DNA of 64,000 bases from Saprospiraceae bacterium (GCA_020627965.1 JAHDFX010000003.1:1-64000), one strand, 5' to 3'. Positions 47,972 through 56,393 are shown, counted from the first letter of the stretch. The notes: generated by a model not told the origin, from the letters alone. Made by a program: numbers and translations.

Positions 47972-48550
47972 TTATATCGAAGATTCTTCTCTCAGATACT
48001 GAGATAAAGCATCATACACCTTATGCACAGGTAAGCCCATTACATTAGCATAAGAACCATTAAGTCGAGCCACTTTCACATAGCCCAGCCATTCCTGAAT
48101 ACCATAAGCACCCGCTTTATCAAAAGGCTGACAAGTATCTATATAGCGACGAATTTCCTGAGCGCTCATCTCTTTGATGTACACTTCTGTCATATCTGAA
48201 AATACTTCTCTATTGTTTTTAGTCATGATACATACCCCTGTAATCACCTGATGCATTCTACCTGAGATTTCTCCCAAAATGCGCACGGCATCCGCATCGT
48301 CTTTAGGCTTACCATATATCTTATTGTCCATAATAACCACAGTATCCGCAGTAATAATAATTTCATCATTTACAATAAAATCTTTTACTCCGTCAGCTTT
48401 TTTCTCCGCTATAAATGCTGCTACATCGTCCACAGGCATATCCGCCGGAAAGGATTCATCGGTATCGCGAGTGCGAATTTCAAAATCAAAACCGGCCTCT
48501 TTCAGCAGGAAAGAGCGACGTGGAGATTTAGATGCCAGGATAATTTTCAT
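47972..48550 (-). CDS. maf: Maf family nucleoside triphosphate pyrophosphatase
   Basis: A 192-residue protein starting MKIILASKSPRRSFLLKEAG, the family signature, with ITADTVVIMDNKIYGKP (about 66-82) and QPFDKAGAYGIQEWLGYV (about 138-155). These are the nucleotide-binding and catalytic motifs of the m7GTP/dTTP/UTP pyrophosphatases, which remove non-canonical nucleotides or restrain septation. Normal length. 19 bp after the DUF3226 gene. Confidence 0.95.
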   Translation of the reverse strand: MKIILASKSPRRSFLLKEAGFDFEIRTRDTDESFPADMPVDDVAAFIAEKKADGVKDFIVNDEIIITADTVVIMDNKIYGKPKDDADAVRILGEISGRMHQVITGVCIMTKNNREVFSDMTEVYIKEMSAQEIRRYIDTCQPFDKAGAYGIQEWLGYVKVARLNGSYANVMGLPVHKVYDALSQYLREESSI

Positions 48551-48569
48551 AGTGTGATTCGTTGATTCG

Positions 48570-49109
48570 TTAATTTGTGTATCCGTTATTCGTTGATTCG
48601 TGATTTGACGTATGAATGTTATTTAATTCTTCAGTTTTTTCTGTTGCAAATTGCCAAATTGGATTATTTGCGGGAATTATATTGCTTAGAAAGTGCTCTA
48701 GATAATCATTGTTTTGATTGTCTGGCATAACCCAGATACCGATGTATAAGTGGTCAAAAATCTGACAGCCTAATCCATTTTTTGTAAGTGCAATATCTGT
48801 TGGGAAAGAAATATTTAAATTCTCTTCGATCGTTGTTTTTAAACTATTAATTCTTGCATCCACGCCAACTTCATTAGCATCGACGATAATACCGATATTG
48901 GTAACCTCGGTACTTTGTAGTTCCTCAATTAGAACAGCATTTATCTTAGTGATACTTCCTGCCGATTTGACAAATTCTGATTTATATTTTTGAGGATTAC
49001 TGTAGCCCTTTGGTGGTTTTATACCTCGCTTTATTAATAACTCAGAAAGAGCAATAGCATCATTGCCTTCTACAATTAAACGTTGTGCCATTGTTTTATC
49101 GGATTTCAA
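48570..49109 (-). CDS. DUF3226 / TOPRIM-like protein paired with AAA ATPase
   Basis: A 179-residue protein. LIVEGNDAIALSELL (about 11-25) carries the TOPRIM glutamate, GIIVDANEVGVDARI (about 72-86) is the following acidic strand, although the second aspartate of the usual D-x-D is Asn here, and GIWVMPDNQNNDYLEHFLSN (about 124-143) is the hallmark of DUF3226. A start at 49091 (MAQRL) would remove the 14-bp overlap with the ATPase gene and is equally plausible. The pair forms an operon. By analogy with OLD-, PARIS- and Gabija-type pairs, the ATPase would sense and the TOPRIM partner would cut or act as effector; activity here is untested. Confidence 0.75.
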   Translation of the reverse strand: MKSDKTMAQRLIVEGNDAIALSELLIKRGIKPPKGYSNPQKYKSEFVKSAGSITKINAVLIEELQSTEVTNIGIIVDANEVGVDARINSLKTTIEENLNISFPTDIALTKNGLGCQIFDHLYIGIWVMPDNQNNDYLEHFLSNIIPANNPIWQFATEKTEELNNIHTSNHESTNNGYTN

Positions 49110-50034
49110 GTTGTAGTTCGAGACTGTTTTTTAGGCGCTCTCCATCAAAAATTATCGCTTCATTTTTTCCTTCTCTGCTGTGTTGTAAACGAATATATTC
49201 TGCTTCATTGAGGTATTTTTCATCTGATGCTACATAGTGGAAAGTCCTGATAGCATCTTGACTATGCGTAGTTGCAAAGACTTGAATATCCCATTTTACT
49301 GCGTATTTGAAAATCATTTCCCATAGCTTCTCCATAGCAGAGTAATGTAGACCTAGTTCTAATTCATCTATGAGTAGGACTTTGTTTTGAGCATTGGCGA
49401 GACTTAGCGCAATCAATAAAATTCTATTTACTCCATCTCCTAATGTGCCCAATGGAACTGGCTTATCAGTGTTCTTTAGACGAATACGAACTATTTTACT
49501 GCCTACATCAAAGCGAATTAAGCTAGGTTCTATTGTGTCTCTGACAATTTCGTAAACATCATCTTCTTTTGGTGTTAATACTACATTTTCCCAAAGAAAG
49601 CCTAAAGTGCGGAAGTCGTCAGAGCTAAAAGGAACATAGATAGCCTTGTCATTTGGTAAAGTTGCAACGGAATTTGTGTCTAGTATATGTTCTAAACCCT
49701 TATCGATAAAGAAAAAACTATAGTCGTTGACAGAACTGAGAGGGTTATTTGGAGAAATTAAATGGCAGTCATTGATATACAATTCATCTTCATTGGTATA
49801 CCTGTTGAATAATGATTCATATGGTTCTTTAAGACCTTTTCTAAAAGAATTTCTTTTATCAAGAATATGATTAACAACTGTACTATCCCCATTAGCCTCC
49901 AAAATCCGAATCGCATCCAGCAAGCAAGTCTTCCCAGAATTATTCTTCCCGGCAATCAGATTCACCCTTTTGAGTACCGGAATATCCAATTCCTCAAAAG
50001 CCATAAAATTACTGATCTTTAAATGTTCAATCAT
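49096..50034 (-). CDS. AAA family ATPase (OLD/AAA15-like)
   Basis: A 312-residue ATPase with an SMC/RecF-type head: IEHLKISNFMAFEEL start, Walker A GKNNSGKT (29-36), ABC-signature-like LGTLGDGVNR (195-204), Walker B KVLLIDELELGLH (218-230) and His257 in ATTHSQDAI (switch). All ATPase residues are intact. The middle part (60-160) is variable. It is followed directly by the DUF3226 partner, with an overlap of 14 bp. Such pairs are commonly found in phage-defence loci. It sits between ubiA and maf, genes that are usually neighbours in this phylum (from memory), so it looks inserted. Confidence 0.85.
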   Translation of the reverse strand: MIEHLKISNFMAFEELDIPVLKRVNLIAGKNNSGKTCLLDAIRILEANGDSTVVNHILDKRNSFRKGLKEPYESLFNRYTNEDELYINDCHLISPNNPLSSVNDYSFFFIDKGLEHILDTNSVATLPNDKAIYVPFSSDDFRTLGFLWENVVLTPKEDDVYEIVRDTIEPSLIRFDVGSKIVRIRLKNTDKPVPLGTLGDGVNRILLIALSLANAQNKVLLIDELELGLHYSAMEKLWEMIFKYAVKWDIQVFATTHSQDAIRTFHYVASDEKYLNEAEYIRLQHSREGKNEAIIFDGERLKNSLELQLEIR

Positions 50035-50103
50035 AAGATTCCTTTAGCTAACAAAAATACGGATTTATCAGTGTATTTCAATGCCCAGAAAAACATTAAC
50101 ACA

Positions 50104-50120
50104 GGCGTATGCAATACGCC
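50104..50120. repeat. Small dispersed palindrome
   Basis: GGCGTAT (50104-50110) and ATACGCC (50114-50120) form a 7-bp stem with a 3-nt loop in the gap between the ATPase and ubiA. A related palindrome with the same flanks (ACAGG before; a CCCC/GGGG-containing run then CGAT after) occurs at 59333-59346. Confidence 0.55.
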
Positions 50121-50134
50121 CCAACGATAACACG

Positions 50135-51085
50135 TCAAAAAAAGATCAAAAACAATAAGCTAAAAAGTGGCAAATAGAGCAGCCCTGTCAGCATAATAAG
50201 CTTGGTAAAACTGCTTAGACGGTGAAAGTCTTGCTTAGTCTGCGCAAATACCAGTAACAACATTGCCAGTAATATTGGGATAAAAATAAAGATCAGGGTA
50301 TAGAAAAATCCAGCCCATTGCCAGTGGAAGTTTTCCCATTGCCAGTTGAGCAAATAAATAACAGTGCATAATAAAGCCACGATAAAAAGTCCGGCAATTA
50401 TTTTGGCGGTCTTGATACCGAGTACAACAGGAAGCGTTCTACAGCCTTGTTTCTGATCGCCCTCTACATCTTCAATATCCTTCACAATTTCCCTGAACAT
50501 AGTGGAGAAATAGGCAAAAACAGCATAGCCCCAGAAAAGATAAAAAACATACCAGCCATACTCTTTATGCTGATCGAATAAAATACTAAAGGTTTTTCGC
50601 TCTGCAAAGAGTACCAGGATGGTCACCATAGCACAAAAAGTAGCAACTACTATGTTGCCAATTAAAGGCATTTTTTTCAATTTCCAGGAATACAACCACA
50701 AGGGTAGGGCAGCAGCAGGAAAAAGCCACATCAGTCGAAGGTCGCCCACATGCCAGGCAACATAAATAGCTAAAATAAAGCCTGCCAGATGTAAAGCAGC
50801 ATAAATATACCAGGCAATTTCAACAGAAAATACACGCCCGAGCATGATCTGTCCGGGCTTGTTAATCTTATCGATCTCATAATCGTAAATATCATTAATA
50901 ACATAACCGCCAGCAGCGATCAGCATAGTCGTCAGAACCAGTAAAAAGAATTGAAAATGAGAAAGTATGGGAATGAGGTCAAGCTTAGAATAGAAAGGCT
51001 GGAGAATACAATAGCGCAGTAAATACTGTGTCAGTCCGACAATCAGCAAATTGGGGAAGCGAATAAATCGTAGGAATGGTTTCAT
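50135..51085 (-). CDS. UbiA-family prenyltransferase (geranylgeranylglycerol-phosphate geranylgeranyltransferase-like)
   Basis: An integral membrane enzyme. I place the start at ATG 51085 (MKPFLRFIRFPNLLIVG), giving 316 residues; the open frame extends to 51295, but that extension overlaps the KdsC-like gene in another frame and is unlike the family N-terminus. The Asp-rich prenyl-PP site is N-D-x-x-D-x-x-x-D (N64 to D72), with a second Asp-rich motif at DIEDVEGDQKQG. About eight membrane segments. Bacteroidota members are annotated as GGGP geranylgeranyltransferase; the exact substrate is not proven. A hairpin (51091-51105) lies just before the start codon. Confidence 0.88.
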   Translation of the reverse strand: MKPFLRFIRFPNLLIVGLTQYLLRYCILQPFYSKLDLIPILSHFQFFLLVLTTMLIAAGGYVINDIYDYEIDKINKPGQIMLGRVFSVEIAWYIYAALHLAGFILAIYVAWHVGDLRLMWLFPAAALPLWLYSWKLKKMPLIGNIVVATFCAMVTILVLFAERKTFSILFDQHKEYGWYVFYLFWGYAVFAYFSTMFREIVKDIEDVEGDQKQGCRTLPVVLGIKTAKIIAGLFIVALLCTVIYLLNWQWENFHWQWAGFFYTLIFIFIPILLAMLLLVFAQTKQDFHRLSSFTKLIMLTGLLYLPLFSLLFLIFF

Positions 51086-51089
51086 CTTG

Positions 51090-51176
51090 ACAATACTTCG
51101 TATTGGTTTTAGGCTATGTCTGTAAATGTTCTGGAAATCCTGTTTACTAATTTCCAAAATCGAATACAAAGTATTC
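51090..51176. repeat. Two hairpins in the kdsC-ubiA gap; one is repeated at 52852-52871
   Basis: 51091-51105 (CAATAC ttc GTATTG) and 51162-51176 (GAATAC aaa GTATTC) are 6-bp stems with 3-nt loops. The first, with flanks, ACAATACTTCGTATTGGTTT, recurs exactly at 52852-52871 upstream of the DUF4293 gene, so it is a dispersed repeat. Possibly a transcription or processing site. Confidence 0.6.
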
Positions 51177-51677
51177 TCAAACAGACCATTTATCGTGCAA
51201 TGCCAGTACTTTTTCGATGACATCTCTGGCGCAGCCGTGTCCACCTGCAAAGGGAGAAATATATCTCGAAATAGCCTTGATTTCCTGAGTAGCATCGCAT
51301 GGACAAGCAGGCATAGCTACTTTTCTCATTACTTCATAATCAGGAAGGTCGTCACCCATATATAGAATATTCTCCGAATTGAGTTCATAAGTATAAATAA
51401 ACTCTTCGTATGCTTCCATCTTATTTCTTACACCTGCATACACTTCTTTCACGCCTAACTCGCGTAGGCGATCAATAACGCCTTTGGAATTGCCACCTGT
51501 AATGATACCTACATTATACTCTAACTCCACCGCCATTCTGATGGCAAAGGCATCTCTTGTATTCATTCTGCGAACCAGATGACCGTTTTCCATGACCATT
51601 ACGCCATTTTCTGCCAGCACGCCATCTACATCAAAGATGAAAGTCTGAATATTATTAAAAGCTTCCAGATAATTCAT
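51177..51677 (-). CDS. KdsC-like HAD phosphatase
   Basis: A 166-residue HAD enzyme without a cap domain, as in KDO 8-phosphate phosphatase. Nucleophile Asp16 and acid Asp18 in FDVDGVL, motif II in GIITGGNS (about 58-65), Lys in RNKMEAY and motif III in YMGDDLPDYEVM, then the KdsC-like end CDATQEIKAISRYISPFAGGHGCARDVIEKVL. Removes phosphate from KDO-8-P in lipopolysaccharide core synthesis. Bacteroidota homologues can act on related sugars. In operon, 11 bp after iscX. Confidence 0.9.
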   Translation of the reverse strand: MNYLEAFNNIQTFIFDVDGVLAENGVMVMENGHLVRRMNTRDAFAIRMAVELEYNVGIITGGNSKGVIDRLRELGVKEVYAGVRNKMEAYEEFIYTYELNSENILYMGDDLPDYEVMRKVAMPACPCDATQEIKAISRYISPFAGGHGCARDVIEKVLALHDKWSV

Positions 51678-51688
51678 TCAGGACAGAT

Positions 51689-51931
51689 TTATTGATTATC
51701 TCTCCATTCATACACCCATTTTGCCTGAATTTGCTCCAGGTGTCCTTCGGTAGAACCTTCTCTTTTTCCTTCAAAATTGGGAATTTCTAATATCCAGGTT
51801 AAAAGCTCAGTAAAGCGGATACGGTATATCTTCGACTCTGTGAAATCATCGCCAAACCTGTCGTACAGCTTCATGGCAATATCTTCATGGTCATTCCAGT
51901 TGATTGGTAAATCTTCTATATCAAAACCCAT
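51689..51931 (-). CDS. iscX: IscX-like Fe-S cluster assembly protein
   Basis: An 80-residue acidic protein with INWNDHEDIAMKLYDRFGDD and the conserved W-V-Y-E-W-R end; the region RFTELLTWILEIPNFEG matches IscX (YfhJ), which binds iron and regulates IscS. Normal size. Between ferredoxin (14-bp gap) and the KdsC-like gene (11-bp gap). Confidence 0.92.
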   Translation of the reverse strand: MGFDIEDLPINWNDHEDIAMKLYDRFGDDFTESKIYRIRFTELLTWILEIPNFEGKREGSTEGHLEQIQAKWVYEWRDNQ

Positions 51932-51945
51932 ATTCAGGTTGTTTT

Positions 51946-52284
51946 TTAATGTTCGTGACCAATAATGTCAGACTGGTCGGGAATAGTGATTTCTATTTCT
52001 GCATCTTCTTCCAGGATAATACATTGACATGCCAGACGAGATTCCAGACGTGGATTAACAGCCCGATCAATGAAGTCTTCTTCCTTGTCGGATATTTCCT
52101 CCAATTTATCATCTCCTTTTTCTACATAAATATGGCAGGTACTGCAAGCACAAACACCACCACAGTTATGATTCAGATGAATATCGTGCATTTCAGTTAC
52201 TTCCAAAATAGACACATCAACCTCTGCTTCTACGGTTTTAGAGGGGATGTTTTTATCTTCAAAATTAAATTTTATAGTCGCCAT
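51946..52284 (-). CDS. fdx: 2Fe-2S ferredoxin (adrenodoxin type)
   Basis: A 112-residue ferredoxin. Cluster ligands C-G-G-V-C-A-C-S-T-C (about 41-50) and the last Cys in ESRLACQCI (about 84-88) follow the C-x5-C-x2-C-x(about 36)-C pattern of Isc-type Fdx, which supplies electrons for Fe-S cluster assembly. Next to iscX, as in Isc clusters, although the rest of the Isc operon is not here. Confidence 0.95.
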   Translation of the reverse strand: MATIKFNFEDKNIPSKTVEAEVDVSILEVTEMHDIHLNHNCGGVCACSTCHIYVEKGDDKLEEISDKEEDFIDRAVNPRLESRLACQCIILEEDAEIEITIPDQSDIIGHEH

Positions 52285-52313
52285 TCAGACTTATTGTTTG
52301 GTAGTTGATCTAA

Positions 52314-52745
52314 CTAGCGCAGTCTATTCATAGACTTGACCAGTTTTTCATCTTTTTTGATAAAACGATTTGCCAATACGGCAAAAATGAATGCTCCAAG
52401 TGGAGCTATTAAACCAAGCCCTGCCTGTATACCAGAAGGAATGGCATTGTACTGTAGGTACAATAAGACAACTCCAAGTATCGGTAATAATAAACTCAAT
52501 AAAATGAGCAAGTAGCCAAAACGAAGTTGTAGAATTCTATTTTTAAATAGGAAAATATTCAAAATAGCCAGAATACCTCCAAGTGCCGTTACAACAAGTA
52601 ATGCTGTATGGTCTTGAATGTCAAAAGCTTTATCGGCAAGATAGCCATCAGCGGCTGTACTACTTGAAGCAAAGTCTAATCCGAAAAGAGAAAAGAAGGC
52701 AGCAGCTACTACTAATAAGAATATAGTTTGAATTCTTTGTATCAT
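52314..52745 (-). CDS. DUF4293 family membrane protein
   Basis: A 143-residue protein beginning MIQRIQTIFLLVVAAAF, the usual DUF4293 start, with four hydrophobic segments (about 7-24, 47-67, 76-98, 108-128) and a basic C-terminus. The family is restricted largely to Bacteroidota and has unknown function. First gene of the minus-strand run with a good promoter at 52801-52831 and 29 bp before fdx. Confidence 0.88.
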   Translation of the reverse strand: MIQRIQTIFLLVVAAAFFSLFGLDFASSSTAADGYLADKAFDIQDHTALLVVTALGGILAILNIFLFKNRILQLRFGYLLILLSLLLPILGVVLLYLQYNAIPSGIQAGLGLIAPLGAFIFAVLANRFIKKDEKLVKSMNRLR

Positions 52746-52800
52746 GGTATTAACGAAAATTTAAACATGCTCTAATACAATTTGGTTCACACCTTTTGCG

Positions 52801-52831
52801 CAAAGGTAGTTTATTATCAAATCTTTGCAAA
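52801..52831 (-). promoter_or_regulatory. Promoter of the DUF4293-fdx-iscX-kdsC operon
   Basis: On the minus strand TACCTTTG (52801-52808) is a perfect TAnnTTTG followed by CGC, with TTTG at 52828-52831, 19 bp apart. Start predicted near 52797. This is among the best promoter matches in the window. Confidence 0.75.
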
Positions 52832-53008
52832 AAAACAATTAGATTCTATTTACAATACTTCGTATTGGTTTTTGTTTTATCAGCAGTTAAGGAGATTGGT
52901 ATAAAGCTTATAAATTCAGAGTGTTGATTGTCACGACGTTCGTTTAGACGTTAATTGACTGAGGTTGATTTTTTTCTGTGATAATCTGTGTACATCTGTG
53001 GTGGATAA

Positions 53009-53647
53009 TATTTACCTTACATAACTGCTTATCGAAAAAATGGTATTGTACAAAAAGTATCTTTTCTTAATGTGCCTTCATTTGTGTATAAACTCGATCA
53101 GAAAATCCATGTCGATGGAATTGGAGAAGTAGAGTATGACATAGCTTTTGGCGGTGCATTTTACGCTTATTGCAATGCCGATAAACTTGATATAAGACTG
53201 AAAGGAAAAGACCATGACCAGTTAGTCGATTGGGGACGTAAGATCAAATATGCTGTGATGGACAGTCTGGAAATCAGGCATCCATACGAGGAAGACCTGA
53301 GTTTCTTATACGGTACTATCTTTATTGGAGAGGCAGAACAGCCGGAACATCACAGCCGTAATGTCTGTATATTCGCAGAAGGCGAAGTAGATCGTTGTCC
53401 GACGGGAACAGGAGTGAGTGCGAGAGCAGCGCTACATTATGCCCGGCAGGAACTAAAACTCCATCAGTCTATTAGAATAGAAAGTATACTAGGAACTACT
53501 TTCGATGTAGAAATTGCTGAATTGACAGAATTTGGTGACTATGAAGCCATTATTCCAAAAGTAACAGGTACGGCGTCCATTATTGGCAAGCATGAGTTTT
53601 ATTTCGATCCTGATGATGCCTTGAAACAAGGCTTTATTTTTAGATAA
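53009..53647 (+). pseudogene. 5'-truncated proline racemase / hydroxyproline epimerase family gene
   Basis: Only the C-terminal half of the family is present. The readable protein (191 residues from a GTG at 53072) begins at NVPSFVYKLDQ and contains AFGGAFYA, the second active-site motif DRCPTGTGVSARAALHY and a typical end. In-frame codons before the GTG (53030-53071) still match the family (R-K-N-G-I-V-Q-K-V-S-F-L), back to a stop at 53006-53008. The N-terminal half with the first catalytic Cys (usually M-C-G-H) is absent, so racemase or epimerase activity is not expected. Full-length family members have about 330-350 residues. The fragment keeps an intact frame, so loss may be recent or the remnant may be expressed. 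Confidence 0.8.
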
Positions 53648-53686
53648 AAATTTAAACAAAGACGGTCTTTTTACATTTAGCATATT

Positions 53687-54904
53687 ATGAATAAGAATAA
53701 AGAATTCGATATTATAATCTGGGGAGCATCTGGCTTTACAGGCAGGCTTGTTGCTGAATATTTGTTCAAAAAATACGGTATCAATGATACTATAAAATGG
53801 GCAATGGGCGGCAGAAATCAAGCAAAGCTGGAACAAGTCAGAGCGGAAGTAGCTGACGATTCCGTTCCTTTAGTCATCGCTGATAGCAAGGATGAAGCTT
53901 CGCTCGATCAAATGGTACAGCGCACTAAAGTTATCTGTACCACTGTAGGTCCTTATGCGAAATACGGTTCAAAACTAGTAGCTGCCTGTGTCGCTCATCA
54001 AACTGATTATTGCGACCTTACAGGGGAAGTACAATGGATGCGCCGTATGATAGATCAGCATCATGTTAGTGCTAAAGCCAATGGAACCAAGATCGTCCAT
54101 ACCTGTGGCTTTGATTCTATTCCTTCGGATATGGGAGTATATTTTATGCAAAAAGAAGCTTTGGCGCAGACTGGTCAGCCTGCCAAACAGATTAAAATGC
54201 GGGTTAAAGCCATGAAAGGTGGAATGAGTGGAGGAACTTACGCTTCTTTGAGTAATGTGTTGGCAGAAGCCAGAGAAGACAAAAGTATTTACGGTGTATT
54301 GATTAATCCTTATAGCTTGAATCCAAAAGGAGAAGACAATGGACCTGATAAAAGAGACCTGCAAAGTATTGTTTATGATAAGGAGGCTAAAAGCTGGATA
54401 TTCCCATTTATTATGGCCGGCATAAACACTAAAGTAGTAAGAAGAAGCAATGCACTGGCAGGCTATCCTTACGGTAAAAACTTTCGGTATGATGAGGCAA
54501 TGATGAGTGGCGATGGCTTCAAAGGCAGACTGAAAGGTACTTTGACAGCGCTTCCAATTGGCTTAGTAATGTCTGCAAAACCAGGTACTTTCCTGAAAAA
54601 AATGATAGACAAAAGGTTACCAAAACCCGGAGAAGGACCAAGTAAAACTACACGTGAATCAGGATTTTATAATTTTAAATTTTTTACAAGATTAGAAGAT
54701 AACTCTCTGGTTGTAGGTAAAGTTACAGGCGATATGGACCCGGGCTATGGCTCTACTTCCAAAATGCTTGCTGAAAGCGCTATTTGTCTGGCAAAAGATA
54801 ATATTCCTGATGTAAGTGGTGTTCTGACACCTTCCGTAGCGATGGGAGATGCTCTCCTAAAAAGACTTCAGGATAATGCAGGGCTTACTTTTTCTTTTGG
54901 TTGA
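53687..54904 (+). CDS. Saccharopine dehydrogenase-like (SCCPDH / trans-acting enoyl reductase) oxidoreductase
   Basis: A 405-residue protein with an N-terminal Rossmann fold, GASGFTGRLVAEYL (about 13-26), followed by GGRNQAKLEQV and TTVGPYAKYGSKLV, and the central HTCGFDSIPSDMGVYFM. These mark the saccharopine-dehydrogenase-like family that includes mycobacterial trans-acting enoyl reductases and eukaryotic SCCPDH. An NAD(P)-dependent reductase acting on an unknown substrate, perhaps lipid-linked. 39 bp downstream of the truncated racemase and on the same strand. A weak hairpin at 54916-54931 follows. Confidence 0.88.
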   Translation: MNKNKEFDIIIWGASGFTGRLVAEYLFKKYGINDTIKWAMGGRNQAKLEQVRAEVADDSVPLVIADSKDEASLDQMVQRTKVICTTVGPYAKYGSKLVAACVAHQTDYCDLTGEVQWMRRMIDQHHVSAKANGTKIVHTCGFDSIPSDMGVYFMQKEALAQTGQPAKQIKMRVKAMKGGMSGGTYASLSNVLAEAREDKSIYGVLINPYSLNPKGEDNGPDKRDLQSIVYDKEAKSWIFPFIMAGINTKVVRRSNALAGYPYGKNFRYDEAMMSGDGFKGRLKGTLTALPIGLVMSAKPGTFLKKMIDKRLPKPGEGPSKTTRESGFYNFKFFTRLEDNSLVVGKVTGDMDPGYGSTSKMLAESAICLAKDNIPDVSGVLTPSVAMGDALLKRLQDNAGLTFSFG

Positions 54905-54949
54905 AAACCATCTAACTGATTCCTTAATCAGATTCAAAAGTGAGAATTA

Positions 54950-56023
54950 TTACATATTCCCATAACAAGTTTTCAAGGTGTTTTCAGCCTTTTTGTTTTG
55001 TGGCGTATAATCAGATGGATCATAACCTTCTCCGCCTGCGCCATTGGGAAACCATTTCCAAAGAAAACCACCCGCCCACCAGTCTTGTAATTTTAGCTCT
55101 TCCAATAATGCTTCAATAGCATTTGCCTGAGCCTGTTCATTAATGGGCAAACTTTTTACCTTGGACTCCAATTCCCAAGTTTTATGGGCGCAGCCATCGA
55201 CACTCAGATAACCATACTCCGTAAAAAGAACTGGCTTATTAGTAGTACAGGCAAATTGTTCGATCTGTTTGATATAGGGCTTCCAGGCTTTTCTAAGTTC
55301 ATTTACAGATGGTGTGGCAGCCGTACTTAATGGAAAATAGGCGCTAATGCCTATATAGTCCAACCTTTCCCAGAAAGGCACTTTTTGATAATCATCCCAA
55401 TTAGCACTATAGGTCAGTTTGCCATTATATACTTTTTGAATTTTATCAATGAGCTGATCCCAAAATTCAGGACGTTTTACAACTGATTTGCTGAATTCTG
55501 TACCGATACAGAGCATTTCTACTCGCATAGAATCGGCAATTTTTGCCATAGTCAATAAATAATACTCATAGTCTGTTTCCCATTTTCCCCATTTGTCATC
55601 CTGCTTAAAATCTAAATCACCTGGCCAACTACCAGGAATATAAACCTGCGGCTTGAGCATAACACTCAAACCTGCTTCTTTGGCGAGTTGTATGCTGGTT
55701 TTTACGCCTTCTGTCTTTTCGCCCCACCATTGCCAGTCGATATTAAAACTAACATGTGCCTTGCCCGGACGAGTGAAGCCATAAGGAATTACAGCTATCC
55801 AGTCGGCATTAACAGCTTGTATAGGAGGCATAGGATTTTCAGGAAAAGGCCTGGCAGGAGCGGTCATGGTGATACCTTTCAGACGCTTTTCAACCTTTAT
55901 TTCGCAGTTAGTGGAACCTGGAAGGCTAGAACACGTATACCCAAATAACAGAAAAGAAGAAGCAAATAAGAGTAAGCACCAAATATTTGGTGAAGTTTTG
56001 TTTTGGCAAATTTTTCGCATCAT
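54950..56023 (-). CDS. GH113-like glycoside hydrolase, lipoprotein
   Basis: A 357-residue protein with a lipoprotein-type signal (LLLFASSFLLFGYTC). A TIM-barrel hydrolase: LKGITMTAPARPFPE start, ADWIAVIPYGF, PQVYIPGSWPGDLDF, the acid/base Glu in LCIGTEFSKSV (about 171) and the nucleophile Glu in PVLFTEYGY (about 270), then GFLWKWFPNGAGG. The pattern resembles family GH113 (beta-mannanase-like) proteins common in Bacteroidota. Likely cleaves a beta-mannosidic or related link at the cell envelope; substrate inferred. Confidence 0.8.
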   Translation of the reverse strand: MMRKICQNKTSPNIWCLLLFASSFLLFGYTCSSLPGSTNCEIKVEKRLKGITMTAPARPFPENPMPPIQAVNADWIAVIPYGFTRPGKAHVSFNIDWQWWGEKTEGVKTSIQLAKEAGLSVMLKPQVYIPGSWPGDLDFKQDDKWGKWETDYEYYLLTMAKIADSMRVEMLCIGTEFSKSVVKRPEFWDQLIDKIQKVYNGKLTYSANWDDYQKVPFWERLDYIGISAYFPLSTAATPSVNELRKAWKPYIKQIEQFACTTNKPVLFTEYGYLSVDGCAHKTWELESKVKSLPINEQAQANAIEALLEELKLQDWWAGGFLWKWFPNGAGGEGYDPSDYTPQNKKAENTLKTCYGNM

Positions 56024-56249
56024 TTTTCAAATTACGAAAGGTCTTTGTATTTGACAAGATAGCTGTTAAGAAATTTTTAATCTTGAGCTAAATATTTTAT
56101 GTTTAATTATTAAAATGGTAACTTATTTGGTTTAAAAATGAAAAAAATCTAAAAAATAATTTATTTAATTGTAAAATTTGCATTTTAAATCAATTTTGTT
56201 GTAAATTTGTAATAACAAATCAAGCGAAAGGCTTGATGAAATTAAAATA
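56024..56249. other. Gene-free AT-rich region before the tRNA-like locus
   Basis: Contains the promoter 56177-56209 and a 6-bp hairpin TCAAGC/GCTTGA (56220-56225 with 56231-56236) just inside the predicted transcript. Nothing else recognised. Confidence 0.6.
56177..56209 (+). promoter_or_regulatory. Promoter of the tandem tRNA-like RNA
   Basis: TTTG (56177-56180) and TAAATTTG (56202-56209), 21 bp apart, match the Bacteroidota -33/-7 consensus (TTTG / TAnnTTTG) exactly. Transcription start predicted near 56213, about 37 nt before the first tRNA-like copy. Confidence 0.75.
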
Positions 56250-56393
56250 CTGTGAGGTGATGAAATTGGCAGACATGCCCTCTTGTCTCGAGGGTGAGGA
56301 TAATAGGATAAACGTAGTATATCGGGTTGACCACTAAAGTTGATTTGTACTATAGCTAACTACCTCGTGAAGGTTCGACCCCTTCTCTCACAG
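56250..56393 (+). ncRNA. tRNA-Leu-like RNA with a 74-nt variable-region domain, copy 1
   Basis: A 144-nt cloverleaf. Acceptor 8 bp (56250-56257 with 56386-56393, last pair G-T); TG spacer; D stem ATG/CAT (56260-56262, 56274-56276) with an 11-nt loop containing GG; anticodon stem CCCTC/GAGGG (56278-56282, 56290-56294), loop TTGTCTC, nominal anticodon GTC; T stem GAAGG/CCTTC (56369-56373, 56381-56385) with loop TTCGACC. U8, A14, G18G19, T54T55C56 and A58 equivalents are present. The D arm resembles class II tRNA-Leu. Oddities: position 37 is a pyrimidine (T), the variable region is about 74 nt, CCA is not encoded, and the 8/5 acceptor branch matches tRNA-Sec rather than normal tRNA. Inside the insertion, stems GAGG/CCTC, TAG/CTA and GTAGTATA/TGTACTAT can form. 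Confidence 0.8.

Noticed and set aside
51086-51295. 70-residue N-terminal extension of the UbiA protein
   Set aside because: It overlaps the KdsC-like gene in another frame and is unlike the family; the family start MKPFLRFIRFPN is at 51085.
53072-53647. Functional proline racemase
   Set aside because: The half with the first catalytic cysteine is missing.
56295-56368. Group I intron or tmRNA insertion in the tRNA-like gene
   Set aside because: Far too short, not in the anticodon loop and lacking intron core motifs; no tag-peptide reading frame for tmRNA.
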